Assembly: GCF_049243985.1 (NCBI RefSeq)
Contig: NC_135371.1
Coordinates: 513,501 to 577,500 of the forward strand
Source of the DNA: Paroedura picta
Lineage: Eukaryota; Chordata; Lepidosauria; Squamata; Gekkonidae
Direction: 5' to 3'
DNA: 64,000 nt
Part shown: positions 32,701-44,100 of the stretch, piece after piece
Layout: every line of letters begins with the position of its first letter
Numbering within the stretch: the stretch's first letter is position 1
Notes under the pieces: generated by a model
What the model saw: only the letters and a program-made list of their open reading frames with translations
What the model was told of the DNA's origin: nothing
Database searches by the model: none
Program-made: the position numbers and the translations under genes

Positions 32701-35700
32701 CTTACCACTCTGTGCCACAAGAGGCTCTATGGAATTGGGTTAGTTATATTGAATATTGAATTTTGCCGCCATTCTTGCCTTTTGTATTAATTGTATTATG
32801 TTTTATTGTGCTTTTATTGTTTTAGGGGATTGGTTTTTATGTGACCCGCCTCAACGGGGTGAGGTGGGATATAATTTAAATAATAATAATAATAATAACA
32901 ACAACAACAACAACAACAACAACAATATTCATGTTATAGTTATATAACGCCCTCCCTGAAGGCTTGGGGCAGTTTACATAGAACAAGAACAATTCAAATA
33001 TAACTCAGTTTATAATAATACAATAATAATAACTATAACATTATGAACAATGGACCATTGGGGAGAGCAATCAACCTTACTGAAGGCCCGCTGGGTGGGT
33101 GGGTGGGGGAGTCTGCAGTGAGGGTGGTAGGCGGGCGTCAGAGGTTGAGACAAATGCACCTCTGCCTCAGGGTGGCTGCAGCCCCTTGAATTCCTACTAC
33201 CCAAGAACTTCTGAGCCGCCTTGGGCCACTCGTGGGCACTCTTGGAAAACCACTTCCGATGTGTGGGGTGGAATTCACCGGAGGCTCCTCTTCCTCTGCT
33301 GTTCCCTCGGCTTCTCTATTCTCTCCTGTCTCTCTTAGAATCCTAGAATGATAGAGTTGGGAGGGGCCCTCCAGGGCCATCCAGTCCAACCCCTGCAGAG
33401 TGCAGGAACTCACAACTACCTGCCCCCCCCACAGTGACCCCAATTCCATGCCCAGATGATGCCCCCCCCAAAAGCCCCAGAATCCCTGGCCAGTCTGGCC
33501 CGCAGGAAATCCACCTCTTGACCCCAGAGTGGCGATGGGCATTTTCCTGGGCATGCAAGGAAGGGCCCCAAGAGCCAAGCATGGACGCAATCCCTTCTGC
33601 CCACCCACTCACCATCTGCCCAAGTTCATAAAAACAGCATTTCTGGGAGGTGGCTATCTAGCCTCTGCTTAAAACCCACCACCTCCCTAGGAAGCCTGTT
33701 CCACTGAGGAACCGCTCTGACTGCCAGGAACTACTTCCGGATGTTTAGTCCAAAATTCTTTTGAATGAATTTCAACCCATTGGTTCTGGCCTGACTCTCT
33801 AGGGCCACAGAAAACACCTCTGCCCCGTCTTCTCTAGGGCAGCCCTCCAAGTATCTGAATATGGTGATCCTATAATCTCTTCCTGTTATCCAGTCCCCTT
33901 CCCACATTTCCCAAGGTCCCTGGCCCCATTTGGCTTTCCTTGCCTCTCTTATCCTTTCACCCTCACTTGATCTGGGTCTCTGAGCAGGGGTGGGGTTTGA
34001 ACAGGGGTTCCCTTCCTCAATTTTGTTTATTTATTTTATTTATTTAGATTTAGATTTATATACCGCCCTCCCCGAAGGCTCAGGGCGGTTTACATTAAAA
34101 CTAATCAACGATACATGAAACAGTCTTCGTTAAAACATACAGTAATTAATAACAGTGGTTGTAACCATATAACAGAATAATGTAACAGTATAACAATATA
34201 ATAAAATAATATAACGATGGAACAGTGCAATACCACAACAGGTCCAGAGCGCTCTGGTGGAGTTCTGGGAGGAAGGGGGGAGAGGGGGGGAGGGGGGGAG
34301 CGGGGGCCCTTCATTCGCTGTTGGTTGTGCATGGTCTCAACCAAATGCCTGGCGGAGCTCCTCCTTGCAGGCCCTGCGGAACTGTTTAAGCTCCGTCAGG
34401 GCCCTGATCTCTTCTGGAAGCTCATTCCACCAGGTGGGGGCCAGAACAGAGAATGCTCTGGCCCTGGTCGAGACCAGGCGGACTTCTTTAGGGCCAGGGA
34501 CCATTAGCCGGTTGGTGGCGGTGGAGCGCAGAGCTCTTTTAGGGGCTTAGGCAGGGAAGCGGTCCCTCAGATACACTGGGCCCTGACCGTGAATGGCCTT
34601 GAAGGTAATTACCAGAACCTTGTAATTGGCAGTCCCTTGACTCTGCCCACCTTTCTTTTTGTTTCTCCCCCCCCCCCAGGTTCCTCCTCCCTCCACTCCC
34701 TGAACTACTTCTCTATGGCTCTATCCGAGCCCAGCTGGGGGCTGCCCCAGTTCCTCGAGGTGGGCTACCTGGATGACCAGCCCATTGTGAAGTATGACAG
34801 CCACACCCGGAAGATGCTCCCTCAAGTCCCCTGGATGGAGAAGGCCGGGAAGGAGGACCCCAAATACTGGGAAAGGGAGACCCACACAGGGCAAAACACG
34901 GAGTTTCAGTCCAGAGGGAACCTGGAGACGCTGAGGGATCGCTTCCACCAGGAGAACAGCACAGGTGAGTGGAGGGGAGGGGTGTCTGGAGAAGAAACAG
35001 GCTCCCTTTTTGCCATGGGTGATGATTGGAGGGCATAATCAAAACTCTGGTGGACCGAGCAAAACAGATCTGCAAACCACACCGTCTCACTGGCCAATTG
35101 AATCAATTTAAAAGGACTTTCCTGCAGATGGCTACTCAACAACAGAAATCAGAAGAGCTAAAAAACCAGGATGAAATCCATAACTGAAAAAAAGCAGCCT
35201 CACACAGGAAAGGTATTTCTCCCGTTCATCAAGGGAACCGCTGATTGCACATGGAAAGCATAACCTTCAAAGAGGCTTCAGACCCACCAAGAAAATACAA
35301 CAAACTAGCAGTAGAGCCCGCTGTCCAAAAAATACAGCGGGCCCTAGGGGAGGGTTTGCTTCCCCTCCCCCCCATGTAGGAAAACGCTCTCCAGGCGCCG
35401 GGGAGCGTTTTTAGGCAGTGTGCAGGTTTTAAAACAGTCTCCAAGCCCCGGGGAAGGTGATCGCGGATCGCCTTCCCCGGGGCTTGGGGAGCGTTTTAAG
35501 GGGCGGGGGCCAGGGAGCCTACCTTTGCTCTTGGCGGCCAGCAAAGTAATGGCTGCCGTGGAGCGAAGGAAAGCTCTGGTGGGGGGGGGGGGTTGGGAGG
35601 CGCTTTGCGCCTCCCAGTTAGTTGTTGGTTGGGCAAGCAGCCAATCAGCAGCCACACTGTGCACGGCTGCTGATTGGCAGCTTGGAAGTAGACTGACCAG

Positions 35701-38700
35701 CGGAGGGGCCAATCGGGAGGCGCGAAGTGCCTCCCGATTGGGCCCTCTGCTGGTCAGTCCAGGGGAAGGGGCCTATGGGCACCCTTCCTCATCCCGGACA
35801 GGACCCGCCTTCAGGGCCCTTACTCCTTTATTTAGTCTGTGGCGCCGCGGGGCTGTTTTAAGATGATACGGCCAGCAAAGGACAAGAGAGACCCCCTCGC
35901 CTCCGCAGGGGTCTGGCGCATACCATGCAGCCGTGGACAAGTTGCACAGGAACTACGAAATGCAGCATTCGGACAAGAATAAAAGCGCATGGCAGGCATC
36001 TGGGAAGTCGGCAGTAGCTGAAGATGCTGTAACACAAGCTAGACATTAAATCTTATCTGAAGACACAGAAATGTTGGACAACACCAGTCACTATTGTGTC
36101 AGAATGCACAGGGGAGTCCTTGAAATCCATGAATACCAACATAGACTCAATAAAAAGGAAGCAAGTCTAAAGACCCAACAAAATCTGGCTCCCGGCACTA
36201 AAAAATAAAAGAAGCAAAAAACCCAGGAGTTTCCTGCAGCATTCATAAAACACGATCAGCCACAGCCTCCCTCCCCCCCTCCCTCCGCACAGCCCTCTCC
36301 CCAGCCTGGTTGAGGCGAGTCACACACAGTCCAGCCACGGACAAAGGACCCCCCAGACAGGCAAATGCATCTTACCTGGCAAAGGGAACCGTTCGCCTCA
36401 CCCGTGCCAATAAGTCTTACTGTGAAAAGGAATTCCACCCAGACCCCCACATGCACATGCGCCTCACCTCCACCTGAGGGGTGGAGACTCTAAAAGGACT
36501 TCCCACCCCAGTCACACCAGGCCATAGAGAGAGACGCACACACACATCTGGCTGGGAGAGACCTCTGTGGATGCCGGCCACAGAGCCAGGTGAAACGCCA
36601 GGGGCCAAAACTGCCAAAACACAACCCCACAACCCAGGAAATCAACAAAACCCCATCTAGAAAAACACAGGAGCAGTTTTCTGGGGGGGAGGTTGGAACC
36701 CCCACAACTAGGACCCCCCCCTTTCTCCAGTAGGCCATGAGGTGGGCTGCTGCCTGCCGGAAGAAAGGAGGACTTGGGGGTGGGCTGCTTTGGAAGCAGA
36801 ATCATTGAGTTGGAAGGGACCTCCAGGGTCATCTAGTCCAGCCCCCTGCAGAATGCAGGAAATTCACAACTACCTGCCCACCCACAGTGACCCCAATTCC
36901 CTGCCCAAATTATACCCCCACACACACACAAAACAACAACAACAACAAAACCCCCAGAATCCTTGGCCAGTCTGGCTGGAAGAAATTGGCCTCCTGACCC
37001 CCAAAGTGGCAGTGGGCATATTTCCCCGGCCATGCCAGGAGCCACGCGGGGACACGATCCCTCCTTATGGTTGTAAATTGCCCTGAACCTGTTTCTGGGA
37101 AGGGGCAGTATATAAATCGAATTATAAATTAAATAAATAAATAAAACCCTCTCATGATAGGTAGGAGAATTAAGCTAAACTTCATAATATGTTTGGACCT
37201 GAAGTCATAAAATAATTTATGAATTTCATAAAAGCCGTGAGAAGCTGCTTATTTTCCTGGTTTTAATTTGAAGAAGAGGAGGAGGAATTGGGTTTTGTAT
37301 TCTCCTCTTCACTACCCAAAGGCATCTCAAAGCGCTTTACAATCACCTTCCCTTCCTCTCCCAACAACAGAAGTCCCTTCAGGTATGTGGGGTTGAGAGA
37401 GCGCTGAGAGAACTGCTCTGAGAACAGCTCTAATAGGACTGTGCCTGGCCCGAGGTCCCCCAGCTGGCTGCATGTGGAGGAGGAGGAGGGGGGGGAATCG
37501 AACCCGCCTCTCCCGCTTAGAGGCTTCCGTTCTTCTGCCTGACACCAGGGGGGTTCTCTTTGAGGATACTGTTAAAATGGGGGTGGGGGTCAGACTGACA
37601 TCTCATTTGCTTCTTAGGAAAGAAATCCTGGCTGTTCTGATTATTCCTTTGATTTGGAGTCTGACTCTATGACAAGATTTCAGGGCTTTGAATGTCAGCA
37701 AAAAATGGCAAGAATCTCCCCCCCTGCCCCCCCCCCCGGCCATTTCTTCCCCTACCCCCTAATATATTGAACTCTCTGGCAATTCCTCTCTTTAAGGGCT
37801 GCAGTGGGGGGGGGGAGAGATTTCTGAAATCCCTCCTGGAGTTGGCTCCTTATTGCTGGGGGAGAAAACATCCCTTGGGGACAAGAGAGAGAAAGAGAGA
37901 CCCCCCCACACACAGAATCCCCACAGGAAAATCCACTGGAAGGGTCCCCAAGCACGGGGGGGGGGGGAGATGGGAGATGGGAGATGGGAGATGGGAGATG
38001 GGAGATTGGGAGGGGGGTCACCTCCCTAGACCTGCTCCCACCTAATGACCCCCCATACCAAATGCCTTCTCATCCTAGCAACCCCCCCAAGTGTGCAGAA
38101 ACCACAATTGGTGAATGGGGGGGCATCTGCTCTTGTCCCCCCCTCCCCATTCAAAAACTCCCCTTTCCTCAGTTGTTCCTCTCTTAGGTAGCAGATCTCT
38201 ATGATGTGGGGGGGGGGCTGCTTCTGGACGGCCCCTTTGGGGGATGGGGAGCAGAAAGACCCTGGCAGGAGGGGGGTTGCCTTTCTGGCGGTTCCACCCC
38301 ATCTGTCAAGCCCCCCCCCCTTCAGGTGGTGAGAAGCCCCCCCCCCCAAACACACCCTCCCTTCATCTCCCTCCTGTTTCTTGCAGGGCTCCACACATTG
38401 CAGTGGATGTACGGCTGTGAGGTGGGGCTGGGTGGGCGGTTCCTCAGGGGGCACATGCAGTACGCCTACGACGGGGAGGACTTCATTGCCCTGGACCTCA
38501 CCTCCCACACCTGGACGGCCTGCGTGCCCCAGGCCAGGATCTCCCAGCAGAAGCTGGACAGGAGGCTGGACATAGCCCAGCGTTACCAGAACTACCTGGA
38601 GGAGACCTGCGTGGAGTGGCTGCAGAGGTACCTGGACTACGGGAAAGAGACCCGGCTGAGGACAGGTGAGCTGGGGAGAGAGGGGCAACCTCCATCGTCA

Positions 38701-41110
38701 TGGGGATTCGGCTTGTGGGAGGGGGCCCTGGGAGGAGCTCAGAGCTGAGGCCCCTCCCCATGTGTCAAAAGGCCCTCTCTGAAGCTGGGAAATGGCTGAG
38801 CTCTTTGCTGCTCCCTCTGATTTCAAGAGGGGATTGGCTGAGGGGATTGGCCCATGAGTGGCTCTTAGCCCCAAGGCGTAGATGGAACACTCTGCCCAGG
38901 GCAGGGAGGCTCTGCAGTCTTGGGAGGGAAAGAGTGGGAGGCTGGTTGGTGTTGAGACTTCTGGCTGGTGACCTCCTGAGGGCAGCTGGGGTTTGGCCAC
39001 TGTGTGACACAGGGAGTTGGACTGGACGGGCCATCGGCTGACCCAGCAGGGCTTCCCTTGCGTTCCTATGTCTGGGGCAGTGATTCTCTATCTTCTTGGG
39101 GCTTGGGGGCAAGAGTGAGGGGAGAGTTTTGGGGTTCTGGCCCCACTAGTGGACCTCCTGAGGGCAGCTGGGGTTTGGCCACTGTGTGACACAGGGAGTT
39201 GGACTGGACGGGCCCTTGGCGTGATCCAGCGTGGCTTCTCTTATGTTCCTGTACTGCCCCACCACACGGCCTCTGGTTCCAAAACATGGATCCTCCGTAT
39301 ATTTACATGGAATTCCTCCACATTCACTATGAAATGTCATCATAGTGATCCACAAAGAGCAGATCCACAGATTTCTGGTGCCAAAACCAAAAAGCTAAGG
39401 TGTGGTAGATCCTCATGGCTTTTAACGCACCTGCAACCTGGAGCTGCTGTAAAATCACACATCATGTCCGTGTCCTTCAACGGTACCATCATAGGAAACT
39501 TAACTCCACTGATCCTGGTGGGGCTGTGGGATCTTCACTTTGGGTCCTCTGCAGGCAACCAAGGGGAGGACATGGATCCTCATAATTTCTGCATAGATCC
39601 CACTAAAATACACCACCAAATCAAAGATCACACCAGCATCCGTGAACAGAGGTGTATTTCTTGAGCTGGCAGTAGATTTTGGAGGACTGCATGCAAAATA
39701 ACAATTAAAAAAAAGAATCCATGCATTTTTATTTATTTTATTATTAGACTTATTGAGCACTGCTCTTGGGCCAGCCGGCTCACAGTGGTTCACAACAAGA
39801 TAATAAAATCACAACAGTAAAAAAAACGACCGCCCAGAAACCCCATTTGGCTCCACCAACTGCAAGCCTCAAAGTTGTGAAGATGTTTAATTTTTTTAAT
39901 GTTTAAAGATTAAATCATTGTGAGGAGGGGCCATGTAGATCTCCCTGACGCTGGCCTCAGCCAAATGCCTGCCGAAATAGCATGATGATAATTTTATTAG
40001 AGGTACAAGTAGCCTATTTAAATTCACATACTGGTTCTTTAATATTTGTTGACATGTATTAAAAAACAAAAACAAAGTGTGTTATAGGATTATAATTCTT
40101 TCATTTGGAAATAGTAGCCACTGATGAAGGAGTTTTCCTTGAAAAGAAGTGTTGCAAACTAGATCTTATTTTGGCATTACTTGGATTTAACGAAGAAGAT
40201 ATTTTCTTTCCACATGGTTCCCTCACTACCTTGTTTTCTTTGTTGATAATTGTCTTAGACTTACGGGTCTTCCTGATTTCCTGCTCTTGGGAGATGCAGC
40301 AGGTGACCGTAAGGATGCTGTTGCCTTTTCCACAGAGGCCCCGGACGCGAGGGTGGCACGCAAGGCGGAGGATCATCGGGAGACCCTCCTCTGCCAACTT
40401 CATGGCTTCTACCCCAAGGAGATCGAGGTCACCTGGATGAAGGACGGGCAGGATCGGAAGCCGGAGACCTATTCGGGGGGTGTCGTCCCCAACTTGGATG
40501 GGACTTACTACACCTGGCTGAGCATCGAGGTGGACCCCCAGGAGAGGGACCTCTACCGGTGCCACGTGGAGCACGACAGCCTGCCGGAGCCCCTGGACTT
40601 GGCCTGGGAGGAGCCAGGTGGGAGACTGTGGGGGGGGGGGGGGAGGCTGGGAGGATCTGGGAGGCAGACTCTTGCCCAGGAAGGAAGGAGATCCTCCCAG
40701 AAAAGGAGATCCTCCCACCTTAGCAGCATCTCAGTTTAGAGCAGCCTCTCCCACTAGGCCCCTGGGCTTGCTTACCTGTTGCGTGTACCCCTGTGTTAAT
40801 GGGGCGGGGGGGGGGGGCGGAGTGCCCAGTGGGGCTGCAGGAACTCAAGGTGAAGGGTGCCATTGCACACAGAATGCCCTTGGTGGAAGTCCAGCAACCG
40901 GAGATGGTTGGGCTGGGAAATCCCTCCCAGAGTCCTCAGGGGCAGCATAACCCTGACTCCCCCCCCCCCTCCTTCATCCTCAGCTTCGAATCTGAGGCTC
41001 ATTCCGGGCATCTTCGGGGTCCTGGCTGCTCTCCTCCTGGTGGGGGTCGGGGTCACCTGCTACATGAGTAAGTAAACGGGGGGGGGGGGGAACCTGGGCT
41101 GGGCGGTGCC

Positions 41111-41175
<65 letters not shown>

Positions 41176-44100
41176 GCGTGGCGTCCCTGTGGGAGACCTC
41201 CCGAGGGGGGGCCATGGGGGTGGGCCAGATGTTGCCCCCGTAGCTGGTGGTCCCCACAGCCCCTCCCCACAGAATGGCAGTTTGAAGACAGTATTTTTTG
41301 ACAGCTTGAAGAGTATTTCTTTGGGAGTTGATTTTGAAGTCCTTCCAGCTCACCTTTCCCTCTCGAGGGTGGACCCCCCCTCAGGGGGCTTCTCCGACAA
41401 TATTCTGGCCCCAGCATCTCCCCCCTGACCTGTCACACGTGGGGCAGTTTGCAGGCCTCGAGGGCCTCAGGCAGAGGGGAGAGGAAGGGGGGGGGGTCCA
41501 AGCCTCCAGTCCCCCCCCCCCCGCCTGGGACCCTGTCTTGTGGCCTGAAGGTCCTCTAGTCCCCCCACTAGAGGCAGCCCCCAGGAATGAATGGAGCCCC
41601 ACTGACTTGAGTGGGATTCCTCTTGTGTAAGAGGAATTCTTCCCTTCAGGGCTCCCATCTAAAGCACCTGGGCATGTCTGCCGCCCCCCCCCCTTCTCCC
41701 TTGCACAGAGCCGGATCTCGTGCCTGGGGTGTGTTTGGGGGGGGGGTGTCTAGTCATGGCTTCCTCTGCTCTCATTCGGGGGGGGGGGAGGATTTCCCCC
41801 ATTCTCTCTCAGCACAAGGGGCCCGGGGGGGGGGGGGAAAGCTTTGGGTAGTTGATTCCAAGGGGGTTGGAGGAGTGCCTGCCAGGGGTGGGGTGGGGCC
41901 AGTTTAGGAGGCAGAGAACCCCAAGGATAGCTTCTCTGTGCAGGGTGTGGATAGATGGCCTCTGGGTACCCCTTCCGGCTCTGACTTCCTGATTCTCTCC
42001 CTGCAGGAAAGCGGAAAGGGAAGGGCTACAACAAAGCACCAGGTGAGTGGTGCCCCTTCCCCAGAGGAAATGAGGGTGGGGCCCATTGAAGGATCAGCTG
42101 ACAGACACCCCCAACACCGCCCTTGTGAAGGGGTCTGGGGGATGAAGGGAGCACCTGCTGGGTGGGCTTCCTGGGGGCAGAGAGAGACTCCCCTGAGCCC
42201 GGCTGAGCCTCTGGGGAGCCCGGCTGAAGTCCAGGTGGGATCCTCAGAGACAGGAAGAGAAGCCTTTGAGGTTCTCCCTCCTTCCTGCCAAGAAGGCCTC
42301 TCAGGGGTCCCAGCAAGAGGGAGGATCAGGCAAGCTGGCCAAGGGCCCGAAACGCGTGGAGAGGAGGGCTGGGCGGTTGGGGGAGCCCAGGGACTGGAGA
42401 CCAGCGGAGGGGACTGGGGGAAGGGTGGGAAGCAGGGCCTGGAGGGGGAGAGAGAGAGAGGGAGAAGGGAGGCATGGATTGGAGGAGGCTGGGGGGTTGT
42501 GTTTGGGGGCTGGGGAGCAGGACAGCCATCTGCTAGGCAAGGGGGGCGTGGAGAGGAAGGGGGTGAGGCCAGAGGGGGGGACAGGGGCTCAAGAAAGGAC
42601 AGCAAGGAGGGCGTTCTGGAGGGCTCAGACACGCTCCAGGGGTGTTTCTGCGGGTCCCTCCGCCCATTCCTTTGCCCACAGGAATCCACCAAGGCTGAGG
42701 CCCTCAGTCAGCCCCTTCCAGTCCCCCTTTCCACGGGATTTCAGAGTGTGAAAGGGCAAGATCCACTTGGCAGTGGTGGGCTGAAGGGGCCTTATTTATC
42801 ATGGGTGAAGGGGCCCGTTGCCAGCTCTGACTGGCAGGTGCCCTGCAGGGTGCTCAGTCCTCTGCCTTCCCCCTCATCTGCCATCTCTTCCCGAACTGGA
42901 GGCATCGGGGACCCCCTGCCTGCCTGCTGAGGGGAGGGTCTGCCATTCTGCCTCCCTCCCCTCCCCTCTGCACCTCTTTGGGTCCCTTCCTCTGCCCCAG
43001 AGGGCATCTTTTGTGAGGGGTTCAGGCTCAGATCTTCTGCACTGTGTGTACTTCTCTAACTCTTACAAGCACGAGGGGTGGGAGAGGTATTCACATGGGA
43101 GCGGAGGTGTTTGGGGGTCTTCTCCAGTGTTACTAACCCCCCCCCCCGCCCCTGATTTTGCAGGAAGTGACCAGGGATCTGACACCTCCACCAAGAGTAA
43201 GTGTGTCTGTGTTTGGGGGGGAGGGCAGCTGTGGATGCTGACTCTGTGGGGGTCCTCGCCCAGATTTTAAACGGTGTCTTCTCTCAGCCCTCTTCCTTGC
43301 CTGCACAGCCCTGGCCCTGGCTAGCTGGTGAAATCTCTCCCCTAGAAGACCCTACGGCAGGGGTGGCCAAACGGTGGCTCCCCAGAGATCCATGGACTAC
43401 AGTTCCCATGAGCCAGTGCCTGGCAGGGGCTCATGGGAATTGTAGGCGTCTTTGGCCATGCCTGCCCTGTGGGATTGTCGTGGGCCGCCTGCAGAAGTGT
43501 GTGGTGCCCGGCCTACTAATTAAAAAGCAGCACAAACCAGCCTTTTCGCTGGGAGGAAGTTCCGCGGTTTCCCCCTGGAGGACCCTCCTCCGTTGGCTCT
43601 GAGGGAGGGGTCAGGAGTCAGGACTCTTTTACTCATATGAACATTCAGGAGGGCTCTCCCCACCTCTTCCCCTGTGGAAAGGGCCCTCAATCAATCCTAG
43701 AATCTAGAGTGGGAAGGGGCCATGCAGGCCATCTAGTCCCACCTCGTGCTCAGTGCAGGATCAGCCTCAAGCACCCAGCAGAAGGATCTGTCCAGCTGCT
43801 GCTTGAAGACGGACAGTGAGGGGAAGAAGAAGAAGAGTTGGTTCTTATATGCCGCTTTTCCCTACCCGAAGGAGGCTCAAAGCGGCTTACAGTCGCCTTC
43901 CCTGTCCTCTCCCCACAACAGACATCCTGTGAGGCTGAGAGAGCCCTGAGAGAACTGCCCGGTCAGAACAGTTTTATCAGTGCCGTGGCGAGCCGAAGGT
44001 CACCCAGCTGGTTGCATGTGGGGGAGTGCAGAATCGAACCCGACTCGCCAGATTAGAAGTCTGCACTCCTAACCACTACACCAAACTGAGAATATCCCCA

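Noticed and set aside
41938-42930. 330-codon ORF across class I exon 6
   Set aside because: It reads through the exon and both introns, lacks a domain and competes with a well-supported exon of 36 bp.
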